Positions 24,696-33,311 of a stretch of DNA of 64,000 nucleotides are shown piece after piece. This stretch comes from Litchfieldia stipae (GTDB lineage Bacteria; Bacillota; Bacilli; Bacillales; Bacillaceae_L). Each line of letters starts with the position of its first letter. Within the stretch, counting starts at the first letter, position 1. A program made the translations under genes and the position numbers. The stretch is from the NCBI RefSeq assembly GCF_014837155.1, contig NZ_JACYHA010000018.1:17767-81766 (forward strand). The letters run 5' to 3'. The notes below the pieces were generated by a model. That model saw only the letters and a program-made list of their open reading frames with translations. It searched no databases and had not been told where the DNA came from.

Positions 24696-25379
24696 ATGAT
24701 TAAACCAATGAAATGGTCTTGGAAAGAGGTTCTCATCTTACTTTTTGTTACATTTGTGGTTGTACCCGTACTAATTGAAAATATAACGCATGATTTTTTA
24801 TATCGTATCTTTCAAGATAGTCTGTATTCAGGGACACTAACAGGGTTGATTATGGCATTAGTTTTTACCACCTTATTATATCTCGTTGCTTTAAAGCCAC
24901 ATGGACTTACGTGGAAATCAGTTGGAGTAACTCGATTTCCATCTAAATATTGGAAGTGGATTGCGGTATGGCTGATTGTGTTAATCATTGTTAGTGTCAT
25001 GATTGTGATAGTGATGGATGTATTTAATATCAGTTGGGAAAATGGAAAAACTGAATCAATCCAGAGAAATATTAATTGGTTCACGATCTTAATTGGCTTT
25101 GTGTCTGCTGCCATTATTTCGCCAATCTATGAGGAAATTTTTTATCGAGGCTTTCTCTATAAATGGTTTCGTGGAAAATGGGGAGTAGGTGCAGGTCTGT
25201 TGATTAGTTCGATCATTTTCATGTTAGTCCATATTCCCACTTACAATACATTACCGATCAACTTTGTTTCTGGCCTCGTGTTTGCATGGACGTATGAAAG
25301 AACAGGATCTATTTTACCAGCGATTATTATTCATGCGATCTTTAATGGAACTGCTGTTTTATTGACGCTATCTGCATAA
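24696..25379 (+). CDS. CPBP family intramembrane metalloprotease
   Basis: ATG 24696 is 8 bases after AGGAGG. The 227-residue product has about six to seven membrane helices and the CPBP/Abi signature: E-E-I-F-Y-R-G (Glu pair and Arg) near residue 148, H-I-P in the next helix and H-A-I-F-N near the C-terminus. Members cleave membrane or prenylated substrates, or give immunity to self-made bacteriocins. No bacteriocin gene is visible here. Activation by the divergent MerR protein suggests an inducible envelope-stress role. Confidence 0.9.
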   Translation: MIKPMKWSWKEVLILLFVTFVVVPVLIENITHDFLYRIFQDSLYSGTLTGLIMALVFTTLLYLVALKPHGLTWKSVGVTRFPSKYWKWIAVWLIVLIIVSVMIVIVMDVFNISWENGKTESIQRNINWFTILIGFVSAAIISPIYEEIFYRGFLYKWFRGKWGVGAGLLISSIIFMLVHIPTYNTLPINFVSGLVFAWTYERTGSILPAIIIHAIFNGTAVLLTLSA

Positions 25380-25434
25380 TATATTGTAATAAAATTGAAG
25401 AAATCTATAAAAAACGCACAGGTGATTATAAAAG

Positions 25435-25560
25435 AAGGGGTGTTTTCGAATAAAATGTTGCTTTTGAAGCCACATTCTAGAATACACTCCGTGTCGCGGT
25501 GCTCCTGCTCACGTCACGCTTTCCTCATGTATCCCACGAAAGTTGAGGTTAAAGTGAAGT
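25435..25560. repeat. Partial copy of the dispersed GAATACACTCC element
   Basis: The left part (GTGTTTTCGAATAAAATGTTGCTTTT) and core (AGAATACACTCCGTGTC) match the complete copies at 30670-30837 and 39574-39788. The right terminus is not recognisable, so this copy is diverged or truncated. Confidence 0.6.
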
Positions 25561-25613
25561 AGGAAGAGCAATAAACTTGTGAAAAAATCAATGGCAAAGG
25601 AGGCTCTTTGTAA

Positions 25614-26276
25614 GTGAAATCTATCCACATGGTTTTTTTAGCTATTTCAGCTGTTTTCTTAATTGTAGGCTGCACTGAGAAAAACCAAGAAACAGGTATT
25701 AATGAGAATTCTAGTAAGGCGAGCGAAGCAAAGGTAAATGAAGGGGAGGAGGATCAACAATTTAAACCAGGTACATTTTCACCTGGAAACTTTAAGCCAG
25801 GAAAGTTTGAGGTGGGAACATTTAAGCCTGGCAATTTTAAGCCAGGAACATTCAAGCCGGGTACATTTTCACCTGGGAAATTTGATTCAAATGTAACTGT
25901 CTCGGTGGAGGAGAATGAAATCATTATTGAGGTACCAAGTCATTTGTTATTTGACTTTGACAAAAGTGAGTTGAAATCAGATGTCATTGAAACACTCGAC
26001 CAGTTGAGTCAGGATCTCAATGAATATGAGGGTGCAAATGTATTGATTTACGGACATACTGATAGCCAAGGAGAAGAGACGTATAATCAAAAGTTGTCAG
26101 AAGAGCGGGCAAGAGAAGTACAAAGCTACTTAGAGAAAAAAGTAAATGTGGAGAACATAAATTTAGAAACGAAAGGTTATGGTCAAACAAAGCCGATTGC
26201 CACAAACGAGTCAGAGGAAGGTAGAGAGAAAAACCGTAGGGTTGAGATTGTGGTGGAACCTTTGGAAAAGAAATAA
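25614..26276 (+). CDS. OmpA-C-like lipoprotein with F-x-P-G repeats
   Basis: GTG 25614 follows AAAGGAGG by 10 bases. The 220-residue product starts with a lipoprotein signal ending in I-V-G-C (Cys near residue 20). A flexible acidic linker follows, then about eight pentapeptide repeats of F-x-P-G-x (residues about 46-85) and a C-terminal OmpA-like domain (F-D-F-D-K-S-E-L near 113, Y-G-H-T-D-S-Q-G near 143 and N-R-R-V-E-I near the end). That domain normally binds diaminopimelate in peptidoglycan. The protein probably links the membrane lipid anchor to the wall. OmpA domains are less usual in Gram-positive bacteria except with MotB, and no motA is near. Confidence 0.85.
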   Translation: MKSIHMVFLAISAVFLIVGCTEKNQETGINENSSKASEAKVNEGEEDQQFKPGTFSPGNFKPGKFEVGTFKPGNFKPGTFKPGTFSPGKFDSNVTVSVEENEIIIEVPSHLLFDFDKSELKSDVIETLDQLSQDLNEYEGANVLIYGHTDSQGEETYNQKLSEERAREVQSYLEKKVNVENINLETKGYGQTKPIATNESEEGREKNRRVEIVVEPLEKK

Positions 26277-26338
26277 TAGTATCGAAGATTCAAGAGTAGA
26301 GTTAAATACCATTATGCGGATGATCTAAGAGGAATACA

Positions 26339-26378
26339 CAAGAAAGACTACTTCCATTTCAGAAAGTAGTCTTTCTTG
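26339..26378. terminator. Terminator between the OmpA-like and GbsR-type genes
   Basis: CAAGAAAGACTACTT pairs with AAGTAGTCTTTCTTG around a 10-base loop. It probably ends both convergent transcripts. Confidence 0.8.
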
Positions 26379-26380
26379 TG

Positions 26381-26923
26381 TTAATCCTTCTTCTTTTCAA
26401 TCGGAACAAAGTCTAGAATGTCCTTTGTTTCAAAGCTGTCGATCAGTCTGTCTTGCCAGTCGTAATAGTCGAGTCGTTCTTGAAGCTTGGTTATATCGAT
26501 TTCGGCTTGTCCACGGGTTTCTTCAGAAGTAGTAGGGTCGGCAATAAGTGCTTGTAAGTTTTTGATGGATTTCTCCATCGCAATGCTATTCATTGTAATG
26601 GCTGTTCGCCATTTGATCGTGAAGTAATCAAAAAAGCATTGATACCAATCTTCTTTTATCGTATATAAATCCTTTCGTTCACCCTTTACCCAAACCTTTT
26701 CCACCATATTTAAATCGAGTAAGCTTCTGACGGCGGTGCTCATGCTTGTTTTGCTCATCCCAAGCTCGTCTTTCATTTCATCAAGTGTAAGCGGTTTATC
26801 GGAGAAAAAAAGGAGGCCGTATAGTCGTCCTGCTGAAGGTGTAATTCCATAAAGATTCATATTTTGAGCAATCGCATCTATAACCATTGACCTGGTTCTT
26901 GCTAATCGTTCATTGTCTTTCAA
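26381..26923 (-). CDS. GbsR/OpcR-type regulator beside opuA
   Basis: TTG start with AGGATGTG upstream. The 180-residue product has a MarR-like winged helix of the GbsR subfamily (Y-G-I-T-P-S-A-G-R-L-Y-G-L-L-F near 25 and L-G-M-S-K-T-S-M-S-T-A-V-R-S-L near 55) and a helical C-terminal half. In Bacillus subtilis, GbsR and OpcR control choline conversion and choline or glycine betaine uptake. The divergent opuA operon makes control of glycine betaine import the likely role here. The 9-bp inverted repeat at 27057-27080 is a candidate operator. Confidence 0.85.
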   Translation of the reverse strand: MKDNERLARTRSMVIDAIAQNMNLYGITPSAGRLYGLLFFSDKPLTLDEMKDELGMSKTSMSTAVRSLLDLNMVEKVWVKGERKDLYTIKEDWYQCFFDYFTIKWRTAITMNSIAMEKSIKNLQALIADPTTSEETRGQAEIDITKLQERLDYYDWQDRLIDSFETKDILDFVPIEKKKD

Positions 26924-27056
26924 CTATGTCACATCCTATATATTTGAAATCAGTAGTTAGCTTATAGAGTACATATTTATTGGTTAAAAGTAAAGTGCTT
27001 CTTGTTGAAGGAAATGGGAGCATATAGGAGGATTATTAAGAATTTTTTGTGATTAG

Positions 27057-27141
27057 TACGTACAGTTATTTCTGTACGTACGATATAGACGATTATCACG
27101 GAATACACTGTTTGAGTTAGAAACAATGAATAGTCTATACT
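27057..27141 (+). promoter_or_regulatory. opuA control region: TACGTACAG inverted repeat and promoter
   Basis: TACGTACAG-N6-CTGTACGTA (27057-27080) is a perfect inverted repeat in the GbsR-type/opuA intergenic region. Downstream lies TTGAGT (27112-27117), an 18-bp spacer and TATACT (27136-27141), 40 bp before opuAA. The repeat lies about 30 bp upstream of the -35 box and could serve the regulator. Confidence 0.65.
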
Positions 27142-27180
27142 TAATAAAGTAACAAGTGAAGAAACAAATGAGGTGAAGGA

Positions 27181-28440
27181 ATGGAAGAAAACCATATAAA
27201 AATAAAGGTAAATGACGTCACCAAGATTTTTGGGAGGTCAACAAAGAAGGCAATACAATTAATAAAGGATGGAAAGACAAAAGAACAAATACTAAAGGAA
27301 ACTGGATGTACAGTCGGGGTTAACCGAGCGTCTTTCGAAGTGAAGTCAGGCGAAATCTTCGTGATTATGGGCTTATCAGGGAGTGGTAAATCTACGTTAG
27401 TTCGTTTGTTGAATCGACTGATTGAACCAACAATTGGCCAGGTCCAAATTGATGGTAAAGATGTCGTGAAGATGAATAAGGAAGAATTAAGAGAAGTTAG
27501 AAGAAAGAAAATTAGTATGGTCTTTCAAAAGTTTGCCTTATTTCCACATAGAACAGTGCTAGAGAACACTGAATATGGGTTGGAGATTCAGGGTGTTGAA
27601 AAGGATGAAAGAAATAAAAAAGCATTAGAAGCACTAGAATTAGTCGGACTTAAAGGATATGAGAATCAATACCCAAGTCAACTAAGTGGTGGTATGCAAC
27701 AGCGTGTGGGATTAGCGAGAGCACTGGCAAATGATCCTGATGTTCTTTTAATGGACGAAGCTTTTAGCGCATTGGATCCGTTGATACGAAAAGATATGCA
27801 GGATGAGTTGCTAGAATTACAATCTACGATGGAAAAAACGATCGTATTTATTACCCATGATTTAGATGAAGCTCTTCGTATTGGTGACAGAATTGCTCTG
27901 ATGAAGGATGGGAACATCGTCCAGATTGGAACACCTGAGGAAATATTGATGAATCCTTCTAATGAATATGTTGAGAGATTCGTAGAGGATGTCGATCTTT
28001 CGAAGGTTCTAACTGCCGGTCATGTGATGAAGCGAGCAGAGACGGTTCAGGTTGATAAAGGTCCACGTGTCGCCCTTAAACTAATGAAGGGTCTTGGGAT
28101 TTCTTCTATCTATGTTGTTGATAAACAGCAGAAGCTTCTTGGAGCTATTACGGCAAAGGATGCTTCACAAGCCGCTGATGAAAACAAGTCATTAATGGAC
28201 ATCCTTGATAAGGACACAAATGTGGTTGGAACAGATACATTGTTGATTGATTTATTTGATAAAGTTTCAACATCAACCATCCCAGTTGCTGTAACAGATG
28301 AAAATAATCGATTAAAAGGAATTTTAATTAAGGGTGCAGTAATCGGTGCATTAACTGGAAATGAACAATATATCAATGAGGTTAAGGATTCTGATCCTGA
28401 TCCTGAGGCAGCAGTAGCAGTAGCTAAGGAGGTGATGTAA
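27181..28440 (+). CDS. opuAA: Glycine betaine ABC transporter ATPase OpuAA
   Basis: The 419-residue product has the family length. Walker A G-L-S-G-S-G-K-S is near residue 65, the signature L-S-G-G-M-Q-Q-R near 168, Walker B V-L-L-M-D-E-A near 188, and two C-terminal CBS domains (from about 280) that in OpuA sense ionic strength or c-di-AMP. It energises osmoprotectant import during salt stress. It forms an operon with opuAB (1-base gap) and opuAC (1-base overlap). The divergent GbsR-type gene is the probable regulator. Confidence 0.95.
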   Translation: MEENHIKIKVNDVTKIFGRSTKKAIQLIKDGKTKEQILKETGCTVGVNRASFEVKSGEIFVIMGLSGSGKSTLVRLLNRLIEPTIGQVQIDGKDVVKMNKEELREVRRKKISMVFQKFALFPHRTVLENTEYGLEIQGVEKDERNKKALEALELVGLKGYENQYPSQLSGGMQQRVGLARALANDPDVLLMDEAFSALDPLIRKDMQDELLELQSTMEKTIVFITHDLDEALRIGDRIALMKDGNIVQIGTPEEILMNPSNEYVERFVEDVDLSKVLTAGHVMKRAETVQVDKGPRVALKLMKGLGISSIYVVDKQQKLLGAITAKDASQAADENKSLMDILDKDTNVVGTDTLLIDLFDKVSTSTIPVAVTDENNRLKGILIKGAVIGALTGNEQYINEVKDSDPDPEAAVAVAKEVM

Positions 28441-28441
28441 G

Positions 28442-29290
28442 ATGGAAGGAATTTTACCAAAGCTTCCCTTAGCGAGTTGGATTGATGTTTTAGTAGATTG
28501 GATGACTGTTACTTTTGGTGGATTGTTTGATGGCATATCAGATGGAGTTCAATTTTTTGTTGAAGGAATTGTATCAGGCTTAGGTTTTATCCCAACTATT
28601 CTTCTTATTATTATCGTGAGTTTACTAGCTTGGAAGGTTTGTAATTGGAGAATTGCCTTATTTGCACTATTAGGTTTATTACTTATTGATAATTTAGGTT
28701 ACTGGCAACACATGCTACAAACGTTAGCTCTTGTATTAACAGCTGTGTTAATTTCAATTGTCATTGGGATTCCAGTTGGGATCTGGGCATCTCAAAGTGA
28801 AAAGGTTAGACAGGTCGTCACACCAATTCTTGATTTAATGCAGACAATGCCTGCATTTGTATACTTACTACCAGCAATCTTTTTCTTCAGTATCGGAGTG
28901 GTTCCTGGGGTTATTGCATCTGTTATTTTCGCGATGCCTCCAACGATTCGTTTAACGATTCTAGGAATTAAGCAGGTACCAGAAGATTTAATAGAAGCAA
29001 CAGAAGCATTTGGCTCTACAACCAAGCAGAAGCTATTGAAGGTACAGCTTCCGCTTGCGATGCCTACCATTATGGCGGGGATCAATCAAAGTATCATGTT
29101 AGCTCTATCAATGGTCGTTATTGCATCAATGGTTGGAGCTCCAGGATTAGGTACAGAGGTTTATCGTGCCGTTACGCAAATTAAAACAGGTGTCGGGTTT
29201 GAGGCTGGTTTGGCAATCGTTGTTATTGCTATTTTACTAGACCGAATAACACAAAATATAGGAAAGAAAAAACAAGGGGGAACTGTATAA
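28442..29290 (+). CDS. opuAB: Glycine betaine ABC transporter permease OpuAB
   Basis: The 282-residue product has about seven membrane helices and the permease EAA loop (E-A-T-E-A-F-G-S-T near residue 182), with the preceding I-L-D-L-M-Q-T-M-P-A-F-V-Y-L-L-P segment typical of the ProW/OpuAB family. Two copies form the pore for glycine betaine. The start codon directly follows the opuAA stop, and the last base overlaps opuAC. Confidence 0.95.
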   Translation: MEGILPKLPLASWIDVLVDWMTVTFGGLFDGISDGVQFFVEGIVSGLGFIPTILLIIIVSLLAWKVCNWRIALFALLGLLLIDNLGYWQHMLQTLALVLTAVLISIVIGIPVGIWASQSEKVRQVVTPILDLMQTMPAFVYLLPAIFFFSIGVVPGVIASVIFAMPPTIRLTILGIKQVPEDLIEATEAFGSTTKQKLLKVQLPLAMPTIMAGINQSIMLALSMVVIASMVGAPGLGTEVYRAVTQIKTGVGFEAGLAIVVIAILLDRITQNIGKKKQGGTV

Positions 29291-30177
29291 TGTTAAAGAA
29301 ATTAGTTGGAGTTACTTCAGCACTAGCACTTACTTTTGGTTTAGCCGCATGTGGATCAGATCAAGCTGGAAGCACATCAGATTCAGTAGGAGATCAGGTT
29401 GATTACAAAATTGTCGGAATAGATCCAGGTGCAGGTATCATGAATTTAACAATTAACGAAGTTTTACCAGAGTATGGCTTAGATGATTGGTCAGTGGTTG
29501 AAGGTTCTGGTGCAGCGATGGCAGCAGCCTTGAAAAAAGCGTATGACAAAGAGGAGCCAATTATTATCACTGGTTGGAGCCCACACTGGAAGTTCGCAAG
29601 CTATGATTTAAAATATCTTGAGGATCCAAAAGGAGTATATGGTGGAGCCGAAGATGTGAATACAATCGTTCGTCAAGGATTGAGTGATGATCATCCTGAT
29701 GCTTATAAGCTTCTTGATCAATTTAACTGGGAGCCAGAGCATATTGAAACGGTGATGAATTTAATTCAAGAAGGTAGTGAACCAGCTGAAGCAGCAGCAC
29801 AGTGGGTGAGTGATAACGCAGACCTAGTTAGCGCTTGGACTGAGGGTGTAAATGAAGTTGATGGTGACGAGATTAAGCTACTATACGTAGCATGGGATGA
29901 TGTTATTGCAAGTACACATGTTGTTGAGCAAGCACTTGAGAGTGTTGGATATGACGTTAACCTCATTCAGGTTGATGCAGGGCCAATGTGGGCTGGTGTA
30001 GCAGACGGTAGTGGAGATGCAATGGTTGGTGCATGGTTACCAACAACGCATGCTGATTACTATGCAGAATACGAAGGAAAGTTTGAAGACCTAGGTGCGA
30101 ACCTAACTGGAACAAAGCTGGGATTAGTTGTACCAGCATACATGGACATTGATTCGATTGAAGATTTAAACGAATAA
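29290..30177 (+). CDS. opuAC: Glycine betaine-binding lipoprotein OpuAC
   Basis: The 295-residue product begins with a lipoprotein signal (G-L-A-A-C, Cys at 21). It then has the OpuAC-type substrate-binding fold, with tryptophans that can form the aromatic cage for the trimethylammonium group (G-W-S-P-H-W-K near 97 and G-P-M-W-A-G-V near 232). It delivers glycine betaine, and possibly proline betaine, to OpuAA/AB. The terminator at 30192-30230 closes the operon. Confidence 0.95.
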   Translation: MLKKLVGVTSALALTFGLAACGSDQAGSTSDSVGDQVDYKIVGIDPGAGIMNLTINEVLPEYGLDDWSVVEGSGAAMAAALKKAYDKEEPIIITGWSPHWKFASYDLKYLEDPKGVYGGAEDVNTIVRQGLSDDHPDAYKLLDQFNWEPEHIETVMNLIQEGSEPAEAAAQWVSDNADLVSAWTEGVNEVDGDEIKLLYVAWDDVIASTHVVEQALESVGYDVNLIQVDAGPMWAGVADGSGDAMVGAWLPTTHADYYAEYEGKFEDLGANLTGTKLGLVVPAYMDIDSIEDLNE

Positions 30178-30191
30178 AGAGACAAAAGGCG

Positions 30192-30230
30192 AAAAGACTA
30201 CTTTCTCAACATGGAGGAGGTAGTCTTTTT
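30192..30230 (+). terminator. opuA operon terminator
   Basis: AAAAGACTAC pairs with GTAGTCTTTTT around an 18-base loop. Confidence 0.85.
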
Positions 30231-30256
30231 ATATGGATAAATAGTCCGTAGATTAT

Positions 30257-30640
30257 TTATCCATTACAGATCATTAAAACATTACCATCTAAATCTTTGA
30301 AGTTGAAATAGGCAAAATCACCTATACGCTCTATTTCTTTAACAACGATTCCCCCTTTACTTTTAACAAATCGGTAGGCCTCATCAACATCTTTGGAATA
30401 GAAATTAAATAACACGTGCTCTGCAGGATTAAATTTGAAATCTGGGTCAAATGTGTGATCGTCTAAAGTAAGTCCTGTTTCAGAGCTTACTGGGATATTG
30501 TACACTGGAGAACTGACTTTATCATGATGAAACGGTATCCCAAGTAAGTCACTATACCACTCTGCTGATTTCCTTAAGTCACTTACATGAATAAATACAT
30601 TATTAATCTTAGAAGCAAGGGGAGAAACAGATGTATTCAT
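30257..30640 (-). CDS. VOC family (glyoxalase/bleomycin-resistance fold) protein
   Basis: I choose ATG 30640, which has better spacing from AAGGTGG than the ATG at 30646. The product has 127 residues, the length of a single VOC module pair: N-N-V-F-I-H-V-S-D-L-R-K-S-A-E-W-Y-S-D-L-L-G near the start, a central H-V-L-F-N-F, and F-K-D-L-D-G-N-V-L-M-I near the end. Candidate metal ligands (His and Glu) are present but the substrate is not predictable. It is convergent with opuAC and apparently monocistronic. Confidence 0.85.
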   Translation of the reverse strand: MNTSVSPLASKINNVFIHVSDLRKSAEWYSDLLGIPFHHDKVSSPVYNIPVSSETGLTLDDHTFDPDFKFNPAEHVLFNFYSKDVDEAYRFVKSKGGIVVKEIERIGDFAYFNFKDLDGNVLMICNG

Positions 30641-30669
30641 AAACATTCCACCTTTTGAATTCTTTTACT

Positions 30670-30837
30670 AAGGCTGTTTTCGTATATATTGTTGCTTTTG
30701 ATACCGCAGCCTGAATACACTCCGCGTCCTGTGGGAGCCAACTAGTCCCACGGGAGTCCCCCGTGTATTCAGTCTGCTAGAAATCTATACTCAAATAATT
30801 AACTTCAAAAAACAACAATCTTTGAGAAAACAGCCTT
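30670..30837. repeat. Complete 168-bp dispersed palindromic element
   Basis: The ends AAGGCTGTTTTC (30670-30681) and GAAAACAGCCTT (30826-30837) are perfect inverted repeats, followed inwards by matching ATTGTTG segments. The core holds nested palindromes CTGAATACAC/GTGTATTCAG and GTGGGA/TCCCAC. Its size and terminal repeats are MITE-like. There is no coding capacity. Confidence 0.85.
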
Positions 30838-30911
30838 TACTAATAATGTTCAACTTTTTTTGGGAGAACCCTCTTCAAAATGAAAAAAGTGTGTCTCACT
30901 ACTTTAGATCA

Positions 30912-30948
30912 CCTACATAATGCTGCATTATGATAGTATTTATGTAGG
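30912..30948. promoter_or_regulatory. Inverted repeat upstream of the GH43 gene
   Basis: CCTACATAA (30912-30920) and TTATGTAGG (30940-30948) flank 19 bp that include a TATGATAGT sequence. It may be an operator or a hairpin controlling the glycosidase gene. Nothing else is seen between 30838 and 31035. Confidence 0.4.
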
Positions 30949-31035
30949 TTGAAAAAGAATAGCATCTTAAGTCAGAACAGCATGAATTCCGAATGTAAGA
31001 TAGTCATCTTTCAAGAATAAGGAGACGATGTTCAA

Positions 31036-31956
31036 ATGATAGAAAACAAGGATATTCAAATGAGAGACCCGTTTATCTTTACAAATAAAAAAGATGGGAA
31101 GTATTACTTATATGGTAGTACAGATAAAAATGTCTGGACTGACGGTACAGGCTTTGATGTGTATGTGGGAGATGATTTAGAAAACTGGGAAGGACCATTT
31201 CAGGTCTTTGCACCAAAAGAAGACTTCTATTCGAACAAGCAATTCTGGGCTCCTGAGGTTCATGAGTACAGAGGTAGTTACTATATGTTTGCTACTTTTC
31301 TCAGAAATGATGGTAAACACAGAGGAACGGCGATTTTGCGATCTGAGAGTTTACTAGGACCATTTGAACCACATAGTGAAGGCTCAGTTACGCCAGAAGA
31401 CTGGCTCTCCTTGGACGGGACTTTGTATATTGATGAAGATGAACAGCCATGGATGGTATTCTGTCATGAATGGTTACAGGTTGGCGATGGTGAAATTTGT
31501 GCAGTGAGATTGTCTGAGGATTTGAAGCAGGCTATCGATGATCCTGTTCTATTGTTTCAAGCTTCAGAGGCTCCATGGCCAACTCAGCTAGAGTTACCTC
31601 TAAATTATCCTGATGAAGAAGTTAGAGAAAGAGATAATTATGTGACAGATGGGCCATTTATGTATAAGGCATCTAACGGGGAATTATTAATGCTCTGGGC
31701 AAGTATGAAAAATAAATCATACGCTCAAGGGATTTCACGCTCATCTAGTGGAAAGCTGACCGGACCCTGGGAACATGATTCGGAGACTATTTATCAGGAC
31801 AACGGTGGTCATGGAATGCTATTCCATACATTTGAAGATTCCTTGATGTTAACTTTACATTCGCCAAATAAAACACCAGAAGAACGTCCAATCATTATTC
31901 CTGTCAAAGAAGAAAACGGGAAGATAATCGTTAGCTCAAAGAATCCTGTTATATAG
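31036..31956 (+). CDS. Glycoside hydrolase family 43-like protein, cytoplasmic
   Basis: ATG follows TAAGGAG. The 306-residue product has the five-bladed propeller pattern of GH43. The base Asp is in M-R-D-P-F (D11), the second Asp in L-S-L-D-G-T, and W-A-P-E-V-H precedes. At the general-acid position, usually E-G-P, this protein reads T-D-G-P-F-M-Y, so Glu is replaced by Asp. Activity may be altered or the protein may belong to a divergent subfamily. There is no signal peptide, so it would act on imported arabino- or xylo-oligosaccharides. No sugar transporter is adjacent. Confidence 0.8.
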   Translation: MIENKDIQMRDPFIFTNKKDGKYYLYGSTDKNVWTDGTGFDVYVGDDLENWEGPFQVFAPKEDFYSNKQFWAPEVHEYRGSYYMFATFLRNDGKHRGTAILRSESLLGPFEPHSEGSVTPEDWLSLDGTLYIDEDEQPWMVFCHEWLQVGDGEICAVRLSEDLKQAIDDPVLLFQASEAPWPTQLELPLNYPDEEVRERDNYVTDGPFMYKASNGELLMLWASMKNKSYAQGISRSSSGKLTGPWEHDSETIYQDNGGHGMLFHTFEDSLMLTLHSPNKTPEERPIIIPVKEENGKIIVSSKNPVI

Positions 31957-31974
31957 GTTCAAAATTTGATTATT

Positions 31975-32011
31975 AAAGAAGCTTCTCTTGAACTTAGGAG
32001 AAGCTTCTTTT
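31975..32011 (+). terminator. Terminator after the GH43 gene
   Basis: AAAGAAGCTTCTC pairs with GAGAAGCTTCTTT around an 10-base loop and ends in TTTA. The stretch from 32012 to 32243 holds no further gene that I can support. Confidence 0.85.
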
Positions 32012-32243
32012 AGTTGGTTAAAGCAAATTATTTGTTATTTCAAACATCAGAGGTTTATATTAGAACGATAGCAAACTCCATCTATTCTGATGTGAAAAAA
32101 CAACATTAATTCCAAAAGCTATAAAGCAAAGCACCATGAAATTACTTTGCACGATATACAGTTTGTTAGGAAATACTAGTAAGTATGCGATTTTAAAATA
32201 TTCTCAATGTGAGAAAAACTATAGGATAAAACGGGTGATATAT

Positions 32244-33308
32244 ATGCAAAAATACGGCATTGATCCAAGTAAAGGGTTGGAGTTTGGAATTTATACTCTC
32301 GGAGACCATTTACCCAACCCACTAACAGGTGAGAGAATTTCAGCAGAGCAACGCGTTCATGAAATTATTGAATATGCTAAGCTAGCTGATCAAGCAGGTC
32401 TTGATTTTTTTAGTGTTGGTGAGAGTCATCAAGAATATTTTGTTACTCAAGCACATTCAGTTGTTCTATCAGCGATTGCTCAAGCAACTAATAACATAAA
32501 GATTGGTAGTTCTTCAACGATTATAAGTACATCAGATCCTGTCAGGGTCTATGAAGATTTCGCAACACTTGATTTAATCTCTAAAGGCCGAGCTGAGATT
32601 ATCGCTGGTCGGGCGTCGAGAGTTGGGCTATTTGAATTATTAGGATATGACCTTAGAAATTATGAAGAGCTATTCGAAGAGAAGTTCGAATTATTAATGA
32701 AGATTAACGAAGACGAGAGTGTGAATTGGCGGGGCGAGTTCCGTGCTCCTTTAAGAAATGCACAGATTTTACCGCGACCACAAAATGGTCATCTTCCAAT
32801 TTGGCGAGCAGTAGGTGGTACTCCTGCAAGTGCGATTAAAGCTGGTTATGCAGGTGCTCCAATGTTTATGGCACATTTAGGTGGACCAGCTTCCGTCTTT
32901 AAGCGTACGATTGATGCTTATCGTGAAGCAGCTAAAAGCAAAGGCTTTGACCCTGCAGAATTACCAGTAGCAACAGCTGGGTTCTTCTATGCAGCTGAAA
33001 GCTCTCAGCAGGCGTTGAAGGATATGTACCCTCATATCAACGAAGGAATGAAGAAGACAAACGGTGCAGGATTCCCGAAACAGCATTTTGCTCAAGGAGT
33101 CGACCCGCATAATATTATGAATATCGGAAGTCCACAGCAAATCATCGAGAAAATTCTCTATCAGCATGAAGTTTTTGGACATCAGAGATATATTGCGCAA
33201 ATCGATTTTGGTGGAGTGCCTTTTGAGCGCTTAATGAAAAATATTGAATTAATTGGTACAGAAATTTTACCAGCGATTAAAAAATACACAAGAAAATCGG
33301 AGGAATAG
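32244..33308 (+). CDS. LLM-class flavin-dependent oxidoreductase
   Basis: ATG 32244 (GGGTGAT upstream) is preferred over an in-frame ATG at 32136, whose extra 36 residues look unlike the family. The 354-residue product is a luciferase-like TIM barrel: E-F-G-I-Y-T-L-G-D-H near the start, F-S-V-G-E-S-H-Q-E-Y-F, I-K-I-G-S-S-S-T-I-I-S-T, and the R-A-E-I-I-A-G-R-A-S motif. These enzymes use reduced FMN from a partner reductase. The next gene, 4 bp away, encodes such an FMN reductase, so the two probably form a two-component monooxygenase. The substrate is unknown. Confidence 0.9.
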   Translation: MQKYGIDPSKGLEFGIYTLGDHLPNPLTGERISAEQRVHEIIEYAKLADQAGLDFFSVGESHQEYFVTQAHSVVLSAIAQATNNIKIGSSSTIISTSDPVRVYEDFATLDLISKGRAEIIAGRASRVGLFELLGYDLRNYEELFEEKFELLMKINEDESVNWRGEFRAPLRNAQILPRPQNGHLPIWRAVGGTPASAIKAGYAGAPMFMAHLGGPASVFKRTIDAYREAAKSKGFDPAELPVATAGFFYAAESSQQALKDMYPHINEGMKKTNGAGFPKQHFAQGVDPHNIMNIGSPQQIIEKILYQHEVFGHQRYIAQIDFGGVPFERLMKNIELIGTEILPAIKKYTRKSEE

Positions 33309-33311
33309 GAC

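Noticed and set aside
32136..32243. Longer start for the LLM oxidoreductase
   Set aside because: The upstream 36 codons lack a ribosome binding site and do not match the family N-terminus, while ATG 32244 has both.
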